In this document: in pieces, positions 18,967 to 27,015 of the stretch
Position numbering within the stretch: the stretch's first letter is position 1
Layout of the letters: each line of letters opens with the position of its first letter
NCBI RefSeq assembly: GCF_035989305.1
Contig: NZ_CP108514.1
Span: forward strand, 1,612,001-1,676,000
DNA length: 64,000 nucleotides
Direction of reading: 5' to 3'
From: Streptomyces sp. NBC_01233
Lineage (GTDB): Bacteria > Actinomycetota > Actinomycetes > Streptomycetales > Streptomycetaceae
Notes under the pieces: model-generated
The model's input: only the letters and a program-made list of their open reading frames with translations
Told to the model about the DNA's origin: nothing
Database searches by the model: none
Program-made: the position numbers and the translations under genes

Positions 18967-19180
18967 TCACGAAACGGGCATCAAGCGACTACGCCGAAGC
19001 CCTGCTTCGGTGACGGGTTCAAGCACCACCGATAAACCGACGGGCCTCCGGATGTGGGCTGCACCCCCAGCCGCGTCACCCTCGGCGAAATGTCGGCGTT
19101 GTTGGCAGCGACAAAGCGCGGCATTCTCCTACTGCGGTGCGGGGAGACAGATGGCCTGCCGCTGTCGCGACTCGTCTTCG

Positions 19181-19957
19181 TCAGCCGCTGGCGCGGGCAA
19201 CGTCATGGACATTCCAGACGACCTGCCATGTGGTTCTGCCCCACACCACGCAGACCTCCAAGTCCAGACCGCGATGATGCAGGAATGGTGCGATCCGCCC
19301 GGCTCTTGACCTCAGGGAGCGCCTGCCAACGAGGGAGTCAGCGGTTCCCAACAGTGCTCCAAGGTCGTGGCAGCACCAAGGCCCCGGGTAGGCCAAAAGC
19401 ACTTCAAGTAAAAACCGCTGAGCGGGGAAGATGGGTACGGGCCCAGAGCCGAGGCTCACGGGAGCCGGCGCGGCCAGGGGAAGCCGTGAACTGAGCCACC
19501 GCCCTTCTGCTCTTATCCGTGCAGCCAGTTCGGTTGAGGGTGCATCTCGCTCCAGCACATTTGTAGCACCTGACTTGAGGAGGGCCAGCGGGTCCACCCC
19601 GGAAGGGATGAGCACCACCACGTGGGCAAGCCGCGACAGAGCACGTACACGGGTGCCCAGCTCGGGCGCGGGCCGCGCGGACGGGATGTCCATCACGACG
19701 AGCGTTGGCGAGTGCGAGACCAAGTCCTCGCGCGCGCGTGGAGATCCCCAGCTGTGGACGGTGCGAGGCCTGGAGCCGGCGAGGGATAGCTTCCCTATCA
19801 GCGAGCCACTGGCCGTTCTGTCGAGGGAGATGAGGGTGTACGGCGTTGCACGGTCTCGTTGCGCAGTGCTGCCAGCAGCCCTGCCGGTTGAGCTGTGGAG
19901 ACTGAGATGAGCAGGGGGCTGCTGGGTGGACGTACCAAGTCTGTGCCTTGCACTCAT
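19181..19957 (-). CDS. Atypical receiver-like regulator with C-terminal helical domain
   Basis: 258 aa. The start ATG 19957 overlaps the upstream WhiB-like stop codon (TGATG), which strongly suggests coupled translation. The middle region (~75-175) resembles a response-regulator receiver: TLISLDRTAS strand, VVMDIPS at the phospho-Asp position, VVVLIPSG at the Ser/Thr strand and SGATNVLERDAPSTELAARIRA at the last helix. It lacks the usual acidic pair and the conserved Lys. The C-terminus (FLLEVLLAYPGPWCCHDLGALLGTADS) looks like a winged or tetrahelical DNA-binding domain. I read it as a pseudo-receiver regulator that senses something other than phosphorylation; that is inference. Confidence 0.7.
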   Translation of the reverse strand: MSARHRLGTSTQQPPAHLSLHSSTGRAAGSTAQRDRATPYTLISLDRTASGSLIGKLSLAGSRPRTVHSWGSPRAREDLVSHSPTLVVMDIPSARPAPELGTRVRALSRLAHVVVLIPSGVDPLALLKSGATNVLERDAPSTELAARIRAEGRWLSSRLPLAAPAPVSLGSGPVPIFPAQRFLLEVLLAYPGPWCCHDLGALLGTADSLVGRRSLRSRAGRIAPFLHHRGLDLEVCVVWGRTTWQVVWNVHDVARASG

Positions 19958-20478
19958 CACGAAGCAACGTGCGGGTCGGAGCAAAAGGCCAGGCCTTCGG
20001 CCCGCAGAAAGAGTTCGACATCACGGGCGTTGCGTGCCGCTGCTTGTACGGCGAAAGGGGTGAGATCGAGTGCTTTGGCGATTCGCAGCTCGCTCCAGCC
20101 CAGTCGACGCAGGCGGACTATGACAGCTGGACGATTCTTGAACTCGATGTGCACCTTGGAACCCCTGAGGATTCGCTCGATCGTCAGAGGATCCGGACGC
20201 TGCCACAGAGTTGCCTGTTTCCGCAACCGACGGCGCTCCTGGGGTGTGTAGCCTCCCCAGATCCCATCGTCCGCAGAAAACCGAAGGGCGCTGGCGAGGC
20301 AGCCCACGCGCACGGTGCACACCTCGCACAGGTGCTTCGCCGCCTGGATGTGGTCTTCCTCAAGCGATCCGCCCGGCTGGGGGAAGAACAGAGCGGGATC
20401 CATCCCACTGCACGCCGGTGACGGATACGAGGAGCTCTGGTTGTCGAAATGCACAGGGGCCGACTGGGGATTGTTCAC
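19957..20478 (-). CDS. WhiB-family iron-sulfur regulator with C-terminal HTH
   Basis: 173 aa. The start GTG 20478 follows GAGGAG with 6-nt spacing. The WhiB domain has Cys in SPACSGMDP, then LCEVCTVRVGC (C-x2-C-x5-C) and the turn GIWGGYTPQERRRLR. These four Cys ligate a [4Fe-4S] cluster and the domain binds region 4 of the principal sigma factor. It is longer than typical WhiB proteins (80-110 aa). The extra ~75 residues contain a helix-turn-helix-like run (VRLRRLGWSELRIAKAL). The downstream receiver-like gene overlaps its stop by one base, so the two form a bicistronic regulatory unit. Confidence 0.88.
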   Translation of the reverse strand: MNNPQSAPVHFDNQSSSYPSPACSGMDPALFFPQPGGSLEEDHIQAAKHLCEVCTVRVGCLASALRFSADDGIWGGYTPQERRRLRKQATLWQRPDPLTIERILRGSKVHIEFKNRPAVIVRLRRLGWSELRIAKALDLTPFAVQAAARNARDVELFLRAEGLAFCSDPHVAS

Positions 20479-21236
20479 TGTTTCTCCTCGTGAGTGGGCC
20501 TGCGTCGATGAGTCAAGTACGGCGATGAAGGGCACGAGTCATGGCCTGGCTCTGACGACCGATGGGCCTCGTCAGCACAGCGCGCGATGAGCTCTGGACC
20601 ACTCGTGCGTGCTCATCTCAAGGGGCCGATCCCCGAAAACCGAACCGCTGTCATGGGTGAAGACAGCCGAGCAGCGGTGCGCGGTAGTGGCGGCTTCGTC
20701 GCAAGCGCTGACGAGGGGAAGTGCAGTTGCAGCTTCTGCCCGGCCCTTCCAGCATAGGGCTGGGCCGCCTCTCGGCCACGTCCGTTCGCTCGCCGCAGAC
20801 GTGGAGTTCATGACTGGGTGTACAAGGCCACAGAGTGGCGCCCATAGGAATAGTCGCAGCTAGGACCCGGTGTCAGCTTGGCCGGAGCGCCAGTCACCGC
20901 TGCCGCTTCCGAGCAGTGCGACCGGACCTGTACCGGCAGGCGCCCGAAATTGTTGGTGCCGTCTTGAGAACGACTCAGCGAACCCACCAACCACCGGCGC
21001 TCGGTCAGCACCTCTCACATCGAAGATGCAGGTCCGCGAGGCCGCCGATGCGGACGACCGCCGCCGGGTCACACCGGCTTGGCGTTAACGGTTCGAATTG
21101 GCCCCACGTTTCCGGTCTGGGTTGGCCCCACTTCGTGGACAACACGACGATTGTTCCGGCCCGAGGTGGCCCCGGGTTCCGGCCTCAGCCGGCCCAGCCC
21201 TGGGGCTCGGTCGGGGCGGCCTGCTGTTGCGGGATG
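20479..21236. other. Gene-poor stretch with IS21-like end repeats
   Basis: No gene is supported here. It must include the whiB promoter. At 21098-21107 and 21122-21131 the sequence TTGGCCCCAC is repeated 24 bp apart, followed by a weaker GTGGCCCC near 21165. Multiple repeats of this sort occur at ends of IS21-type elements, so this may be an IS21 relic. Confidence 0.4.
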
Positions 21237-21603
21237 GTCATGAGAGAGAATGCTGCGCATGACGACTTGAAGAGCACCGGCCGGGCGGCAGCACTGGGTC
21301 AAGGTCGCGTCCTGGGACACGGTCAAGGAAGGTGATCACCGAATCTGCGCCGCTTGCGAAACCGAAGTCTGCTCCTACCAGTTCCGTTTCCGTCCGCCTG
21401 AGTCCTCGATGTTCGAGCGGTGCGTCGGGTTGGCCTGGTGCTCCGGGTGCCGGATCTACTCCGGTGCGATGGTTCACGTTCCCCGAACCCGTGTCCTCGT
21501 CGACGCACTGGCGTCCCTCCCTGCGGACGAGCGCGATCGGCTACTTCGCAGCGAGGCGAAACTGATCAGGTATCTCGAGAGCCGTGGCGGCGGCCGACAG
21601 TGA
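21237..21603 (+). pseudogene. Frameshifted small Cys-rich protein gene
   Basis: Two overlapping frames together read as one protein. The first starts at ATG 21237 (MVMRENAAHDDLKSTGR). The second, without its own start codon, runs from about 21282 to TGA 21603. It contains ICAACETEVC and LAWCSGCRIYSG, a zinc-ribbon-like CxxC...C...CxxC pattern, then a helical tail. One extra base in the GGCCGGGCGG run near 21280-21290 would explain the break. Either a real frameshift mutation or a sequencing error is possible. The function is unknown. Confidence 0.5.
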
Positions 21604-21795
21604 TCGATATCCGCCGGGTGACCGGCGATCTGTGAGGGCTACTTCTTCGTCTGCTGCTGCTTCGCTTTGGTCTGGGCGAGGCGGTAGGACTCGGTGCCGG
21701 CTTCGATGATGGCGCCGTTGAAGGTGTGCACGCCGAGATCCTTCGTTCAGCTCGTTGCCTCACCCTCCCGTGGCGGTCGCCATGTCCGTGGCCTG

Positions 21796-22839
21796 TCAGG
21801 CTTGGCCCGCGGCGATCACATAGGAGTCGAGTCGCGAGCGAGCTGCTCGCGACTTGCGAAGGTCCCGTGTCACGTTGACCCGCTTCAACCACCGGTCCCG
21901 GCCGTCATACCGCGCACGGAAGGGCGCACGGCCGTGTACTGAACGGTAGTTGTCGATGAACAGGACCTCCCCCGGTGTCAGCGCGATGTCGGCCTGTTTG
22001 GCCTTCAGCTGTCCGAGCAGGGCGGCCAGTGCCTCGGCAGCCTCCGTGTCTTCCGGGTCGGTCTCGGTGTAGCGTCCGTCGACTACCAGGTAGGGCGACT
22101 CCCGGTCTCCGAAGAGAACCGGCGTCCTCACCGACGAGGGCGGCGTCCCGCCTCGTACCGCAACACGCCTTCTGCGCTCGTCGTCGGGTCGTACCAGGAA
22201 GCGCGGCTCCAACAGCACCCGCCGGTGGTCGGCGCTCAGGACCACCCCGTCGAGTGATGCGTAACTGGTGCTGACCCGATCGTCGTTGCGCAGGCACATG
22301 AGGCCGAGGTAATCGCACCGCAGTGGGGAGAAGGCGTCCTCGGAATGGAGTTCCATACGACTGCTGCTGCTCCCGGCGCTCTGCTCGTGCTCTTGTCCCC
22401 GCACAGGCAACAGATCCTGCACGAAGCGACCGTCCTGGACGTTGCTCCAGGAGAAGACGTCACCGAGGAGCGACCCGAGCAGCACCAGGTAGAGCTCGTG
22501 CTCCAGGACCCGAGAGGGGAAGGCTTCCGGTGTCCAGTGTGCAGGTGTCGGACCAGCGTCTGCGTCATCGACCGGCCAGCCGCCGATGACGCAGGCGCCG
22601 GCCGGCTCTTCGCACCGGAAGGCGAAAAGGAACCGTTGAAGGCGCAGAGGGAGGGACCTCGCCACGAAGGGGGCGTCGCGCCGCAGAATGTCCCCTGCGG
22701 AACCTCCCCGCAGGAGCAGCGGAACGATGACGAGGTCGCATATCTCAGAGACCTCAGCAGCAGTCAGATCGAACCGTATGGGTGCCACGGCACGCGCGGG
22801 AGCGTCTGATTCACGGTCGTCGGCCAGCAGTGGATTCAC
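21796..22839 (-). CDS. Fe(II)/2-oxoglutarate arginine-type beta-hydroxylase (VioC-like)
   Basis: 347 aa. The start GTG 22839 follows AAGGGAG. TauD/clavaminate-synthase-like fold with the iron ligands H-S-E in ELHSEDAFSPLRCDY and the distal His in YRSVHGRAPF. The 2-oxoglutarate-binding Arg is in YDGRDRWLKRVNV. The LLGDVFSW segment, SSSSRMEL and the C-terminal NVTRDLRKSRAA all match VioC/OrfP/AsnO-type amino-acid hydroxylases of non-ribosomal peptide pathways, from memory of those sequences. It probably hydroxylates C-beta of arginine or a related residue. No NRPS, carrier protein or other biosynthetic gene is adjacent, so it is an orphan within an IS-rich region. Confidence 0.82.
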   Translation of the reverse strand: MNPLLADDRESDAPARAVAPIRFDLTAAEVSEICDLVIVPLLLRGGSAGDILRRDAPFVARSLPLRLQRFLFAFRCEEPAGACVIGGWPVDDADAGPTPAHWTPEAFPSRVLEHELYLVLLGSLLGDVFSWSNVQDGRFVQDLLPVRGQEHEQSAGSSSSRMELHSEDAFSPLRCDYLGLMCLRNDDRVSTSYASLDGVVLSADHRRVLLEPRFLVRPDDERRRRVAVRGGTPPSSVRTPVLFGDRESPYLVVDGRYTETDPEDTEAAEALAALLGQLKAKQADIALTPGEVLFIDNYRSVHGRAPFRARYDGRDRWLKRVNVTRDLRKSRAARSRLDSYVIAAGQA

Positions 22840-23438
22840 GGGTCACTCCCTTGGGATCGCACGGAATTCACCGGACAGCGTGGCGTTGCCTAGCCTCGAC
22901 GTTGTCCGCCCACCTCACGTCTAGGTGGTTCCCCTGCATTCACTTCTAGCGGTAGGAGAGAGGTGTGCCCAGTTTCACACGCCGCTCGATGGTGACCGGT
23001 CGTGCCCGTCTTCGGAACGCTTGCGCGGCAGGGGGCATGGGCCGAGAAACAGGTCACTCTGGAACGACCGCCCAGTTGTATACGAATGAGCGTCCGAAGA
23101 GTGCCCGAACTTGCGGCAGAGGACGGTCCGGGCAACCGCTGACGGTCCTCGTCCAGGCCCCGCTCGACCGGCGCAGGGGTGCGGTCGGAATCGGTGGCAA
23201 CCCCGCGATCGTGCGCTCGCGGGCACGCGGCGTTTCTCGCTCAGAACTACGGAGCGGCCACGCAAGAGGGGCAGCTCGATCGTCGCCGGTGCCATGCCGA
23301 GGTCGAGCTCGGGGTGTCAGTGCGTTGTGGCAAAGGGAGTCCCTGTTCGATGAGCAGGGGCTTCTTCGTGTGCGGGGCATGACTGGGGCGGGGTAGGGGC
23401 AGGCAGCGGACGGCTTGTTGTTGATCGAGGAGGGTGCG
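22840..23438. other. Gap with no supported gene
   Basis: Short open frames are present on both strands but none has a convincing ribosome-binding site or recognisable domain. The region may hold the hydroxylase promoter and decayed DNA. Confidence 0.45.
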
Positions 23439-24005
23439 ATGCCGTCGGTGCTGGGGTTGATGGAACAGCGTGAGGCGCGGGCGAGGCAGGACCTGGAGTC
23501 CTGGACGGAGGTCCTGGAGCAGGCTCAGGCGGAGGTGGATGCCGCGCGGGAGCGAGTCGAGCGGGCCCGGGTGGGGCGTGAGGAGCTCGTGTCGGTGCCG
23601 GCCGAGGAGAGCCCCGTGATCACGCCGGTTTCCGTGCCGTCGGGTGGTGAGATGGCTGCCGCCGTGGGATCGAGCGGCCCCGGCGCGGGGCATGGCGAGA
23701 GGCCGCCGGTGCGGCGGTCGGGCATGGGCGGGGAGGTGCTCAGCGGCCTGTATCGGGAGGTGTTCGCCGCGGTGGTGGCCGCTTCGGGGCCGGTGAACGG
23801 AGTGGAGCTGACGCGGGCGGTGGGCCGGGAAGCGGAGATCAAGAACGAGGTGGAGAAGATCCGTCACCGTGCCTACGTGCTGGAGAAGCGGGGCTGGCTG
23901 GCGCGGGCGAAGGACGGACGGTTCATGCCCGCGCCCGGGGCAGTCGGCCGGGACGCTTCTCCGGCCAGCGCGGAGCGTCCGCGGCCAGGCGCCGGGACAG
24001 CCTGA
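23439..24005 (+). CDS. Coiled-coil/winged-helix protein, 3' end altered by IS
   Basis: About 188 aa from ATG 23439, with GAGGAGG 6 nt upstream. Residues ~5-55 are a charged coiled coil (REARARQDLESWTEVLEQAQ). A low-complexity linker follows, then a winged-helix-like region (GLYREVFAAVVAASGPVNGV, then EVEKIRHRAYVLEKRGWLAR and a DGRFMP wing). Similar proteins occur near transposons in Streptomyces. The last ~20 residues (after MPAPG) are read from the end of an antisense IS5-type remnant, so the native C-terminus was probably replaced. The function is unknown; DNA binding is plausible. Confidence 0.6.
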   Translation: MPSVLGLMEQREARARQDLESWTEVLEQAQAEVDAARERVERARVGREELVSVPAEESPVITPVSVPSGGEMAAAVGSSGPGAGHGERPPVRRSGMGGEVLSGLYREVFAAVVAASGPVNGVELTRAVGREAEIKNEVEKIRHRAYVLEKRGWLARAKDGRFMPAPGAVGRDASPASAERPRPGAGTA

Positions 24006-24370
24006 TCACAGCGGCCCACCACACCATCTGGGCGTGGTGGTCGAGGCGGCGTTCGTAGTCGCGGTTGAGGCGGCGTGAGCGGGAGAGCCAGCTCAGCGTT
24101 CGCTCCACCACCCACCTGCGGGCCAGCACGACAAACCCGCGGTGACCGTCGGATCGGCGCACGACCTCGATCCGCACTCCGTGCAGGGCGAACGCCTTGG
24201 CCAGGGCCGGGCCCTGGTAGGCGCTGTCGACCCACACCAGTTTCAACAGCCGGCCCGGCTGGTCCATGAATGTCTCCAGCAGCGCGGGAGCGGCCTTGGA
24301 GTCGTGCACATCGGCTGTGGTCACGGTGACCTCCAGGAGCAGGCCCTCGGTGTCGGTCAGGATGTGACGC
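23945..24370 (-). pseudogene. IS5-family transposase, C-terminal fragment
   Basis: Reads RHILTDTEGLL, then VTTADVHDSKAAP, WVDSAYQG, VVRRSDG, WVVERTLSWLSRSRRLNRDYE, which is the classic IS5/IS4-like DDE C-terminal half including the YERRLDHH end. The N-terminal half is absent: the sequence joins an IS110-type fragment of the opposite strand near 24370-24378. It cannot transpose. Confidence 0.8.
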
Positions 24371-24377
24371 GGCACCA

Positions 24378-24667
24378 GCCCCATCACCCGCGCCTCCGGC
24401 AAGGTTCACTCCGTCCAGGCCCGCTTCGTACGCAACGACCGCCTCGCCGACGCCCTCCAAAGGCAGGCGTTCTCCGCCATCAACATCTCACCCGGCGCCC
24501 GCCGCTACTACGACAAACAACGCGCCCGCGACGCCGGCTACAACCCCGCCCTGCGCCAGCTCGGCAACCGCCTCGTCGGCATCCTCCACGGCTGCCTCAA
24601 GACCAGAACCCTCTACGACGAGGGCACCGCCTGGTCACACCACGCAACCATCCCCGCCGCCGCTTGA
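24378..24667 (+). pseudogene. IS110-family transposase, C-terminal fragment
   Basis: An open frame to TGA 24665-24667 reads SPITRASGKVHSV, RFVRNDRLADAL, SPGARRYYDKQRARDAGYN, LGNRLVGILHGCLKTRTLYDE. This is the conserved end of IS110/IS116/IS902 transposases (transposase_20 region). No start codon or N-terminal RuvC-like domain is present. The fragment abuts the IS5 fragment. Confidence 0.8.
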
Positions 24668-24789
24668 CATCAAAACGGCATGGGATGTCTGACCACCCAC
24701 GACCCGAGGAACCTTGGAGACCCCGACCACCGCGCCGGGCCGTCACCATGCCCACCAACCGCCACCGCCCCAAACGACCCCGCTCGGCT

Positions 24790-25451
24790 ACCCCCAGCCA
24801 CAACTGAAACGGCGAGGCTACCTCCCGCACGACTTTCCGCACTGGAACACCGTCTACGGCTACTTCGCCAAATGGGCCGACGAGGGCGTGTTCGCCCAGC
24901 TCAACGGCCTGCTCAGGCAAACCCTGAGGGAGAAGGAGGGCCGGGACGCAGAGCCATCGGCCTGCGTCATCGATGCCCAGAGCGCCAAGACCTCCACCAG
25001 CGTGCTCGCCTCCAGCCAGGGCATCGACGCCGGGAAGAAGATCGTCGGCAGGAAGTGGAACATCGTCACCGACACCCTCGGGCTCCAGGGATGTTGCAAA
25101 GTTTCATGATCTTGTGAGCCTGCTGGTCAGGCGATGCCCAGGAGATGGAGCGGGCGGGTGAAGGGCTCGTAGGAGGCTTGTCGGAGGCCAGCGGCGAAGT
25201 TGTGGTGCCCGATGGTGCGGAGGGTGTTGATCGCCAGGTTGCGCAAGGTCGCCATGTTCTCCGGGCCGTGGCCGTGCGGATCTTCGAGGCGTCCTCACCG
25301 AAGACGGTGTCGCGGACGAAGTGGAGCCGGTTCTCGATGGTCCACTGCGACCTGGCGAGCCGGCCAAGCCGCTCGGGCTTTGAAACCGCCCTGCCTCGGG
25401 CTCCTCCTCACCGTGCTGATCACCGCGGCGAGCGTGAAGGGCGTGGGCTGA
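24790..25451 (+). pseudogene. IS5-family transposase interrupted by a 308-bp element
   Basis: The N-terminal half reads GYLPHDFPHWNTVYGYF, AKWADEGVFAQL, CVIDAQSAKTS, GIDAGKKIVGRKWN and TDTLGL, ending at 25085. The same protein resumes at 25394 as [16 protein letters not shown]. Removing 25086-25393 plus one copy of the 10-bp repeat CCTCGGGCTC restores the frame. The gene lacks its remaining C-terminal half after 25451. Confidence 0.8.
25086..25393 (-). mobile_element. 308-bp internally deleted ISAs1-type element (MITE-like)
   Basis: The ends CAGGGATGTTGCAAAG (25086-25101) and the complement of 25378-25393 (CAGGGCGGTTTCAAAG) form an imperfect 16-bp inverted repeat. The flanks are 10-bp direct repeats CCTCGGGCTC (25076-25085 and 25394-25403). 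The interior encodes on the minus strand only the end of an ISAs1-type transposase (GEDASKIRT, then, after a 1-base shift, [16 protein letters not shown] and a tail ending LLGIA). It kept both ends, so it could have moved using a full-length relative's transposase. Confidence 0.8.
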
Positions 25452-26009
25452 AGGTGATGCCAGTGGCGGCACGGATCGGAAGCGTGCCCCCAGTAATTCT
25501 CGTTCGAGCAAAAGAGCTGTGAAGTGAAATTCGTCGGTCTCTTTGTGTGTATTGAAGGGCAGCGAGTCGATGCGCGTTGAGAATTGTCTGACCGAGGGCT
25601 GCTGCAGGCCGCCCGTCGTCAACGTGGTCGTTGCGGGGCGTTCGCGGCCCACCGGCCGGTAGTCGCGAACGCTGCCTGCTCGCAACGACCACGGAGGCGT
25701 CGAACGCGCCGGCGACGATGGCGTTATGAAGACGGACGCTGACTGTCGGACAGCGTCCTTGGGGTGATCGCCAGTATCCACCGGGTGGAGTTCAGATTGG
25801 CCGCCAGGGCACGTAACGCAGGGGTGCGTATTCTTGCCTGAGCGGGCGGGCTCGCAGTGCGCGGCGATTCCCGCGAGGGGTAGATGCTCCGTTCCGATGT
25901 GTAGTTCGTGCTCGTATAGGGAGAGCGGCCCCAGCTCGGCGAGTTGCTCGCCACGGACGGGGTGAGCAACGCGTTCAGTTCACGGTGTGCGCGGTCCGCG
26001 CGCAGGCGC
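25452..26009. other. Decayed DNA without supported gene
   Basis: No frame in this stretch has a recognisable domain or a good start. It lies between transposase relics and is presumably degraded mobile DNA. Confidence 0.45.
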
Positions 26010-26265
26010 AGGCCGACCGGTGGGCGGACCTCTTCCGCGCCGGAGGGTGATCAGCTCCTCGGCCCCCTCCCGCCAGTCGGCGCCACCGCCGTGAGGCAAC
26101 CCCGGCCCCAGCGTGGCCGTCAGCCCCGTGCGGTCCGCACACCGGCGCAACCGCGCCGCCCCCGCGTGCCCGATCAGCCCCTTGCCATCGGCGGCCACGG
26201 TCAACCGCCGGTCACATCCAGTGTGCTCTGCCACCAGATAAGCATCCTGACGCTGCATGCGGTCT
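26010..26265 (-). pseudogene. IS1380-type transposase N-terminal relic
   Basis: Minus-strand reading gives RRLTVAADGKGLIGHAGAA, LRRCADRTGLTATLGPGL and DWREGAEELITL. This resembles the N-terminal segment of actinobacterial IS1380-family transposases (VxADGxGVVSHAGxxLL...ADRTGL). No DDE core follows. The identification is from memory of the motif and is moderate. Confidence 0.5.
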
Positions 26266-27015
26266 CGGCAATCGTAGCCTTGCAGGCTGGCACACCTCTC
26301 ATTGCTCAAGATCAGGCCGGACTCGATTTCGTTGAATAGCCAGGGTCAATCGCCGCTTGGAACCTGTACCAGCTCCCGCAGATCAACACAATCGCCTCAG
26401 GCGCCCCACGCCAAATGGGCTACTGCACGATTGAGCGCCCATTTTTCCGACTGGAGCTCAATCGAGCATTCTGCGTGGCCCGGTTGGCGCGGTTTGACAT
26501 CCAAGCGATTGCCTCAAGAGTTATCCAGAGTATATGGTTTGACTCCATGTGACGTGATCACGACTCTGTCACGAGGGAGCCGACTCCTTGCGTCCGCATT
26601 ATTGCGTTGCCCAGGATTGCGGTCCACGGGCCGGACGGGAACCGTTAGCCTTCCAGCATAGTTGTGAATGGTTGAGCTCATGTCCGTAGAGCTGATGGAG
26701 CAGCAATTATATTGCGTGCCCTCCTCTACGCTCCATCACCGAACCCTGAGGAGATTTTCTCTCTGCGAAGTTTGGGGCGCAGCATCGCACTAACGCGATT
26801 GACCAAATACTAGCCAAGAGGCTTTTTTCGAATAGAAATCCGACGCGACCGAGAGGGAAACGGAATTGCAAAAGAGACGCTCCGATTTCGATGTGTTCGG
26901 AGACGGCGGAAATGACGTGGACAGCGGAGCAGTTGAGAACGTGTGGCATCTCCGGAACCAGAGAACCCGCCGCTCGACGGGCCTGGCTTCGACTGCATAT
27001 CGCATCTTTCATGGC
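26266..27015. other. AT-richer regulatory region upstream of LAL gene
   Basis: No gene is supported. GC content falls below that of the flanks. It contains the 43-bp inverted-repeat site at 26425-26467. The in-frame extension of the LAL gene back to TTG 26866 has weak third-position GC, so I treat it as upstream region. Confidence 0.45.
26425..26467. promoter_or_regulatory. 43-bp inverted-repeat site, second copy
   Basis: Arms GCACGATTGAGC (26425-26436) and GCTCAATCGAGC (26456-26467), 19-bp spacer. Compared with the site at 1748-1790, 23 of 24 arm positions are identical and the spacer length is the same, while the spacer sequence differs. Relative to the nearest downstream gene (LAL regulator to the right on +; esx genes to the left on -) both copies have the same orientation. 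The distance to the LAL start is about 400-550 bp depending on the start used. Confidence 0.55.

Larger units (their letters stand above)
17165..19004 (+). mobile_element. ISAs1-family element with 10-bp target duplication
   Basis: The ends are imperfect inverted repeats: CAGGGCTTCGGCATAGTCG at 17165-17183 matches the complement of 18985-19004 with one substitution in this stretch and a 2-bp gap further in. Both are bounded outside by the 10-bp direct repeat CTTCGGTGAC (17155-17164 and 19005-19014). This defines a complete 1840-bp insertion. Most ISAs1 elements are about 1.2-1.4 kb, so the left ~600 bp, which holds a 67-codon open frame, is extra. The transposase is broken, so the copy is dead unless helped in trans. 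Confidence 0.85.
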
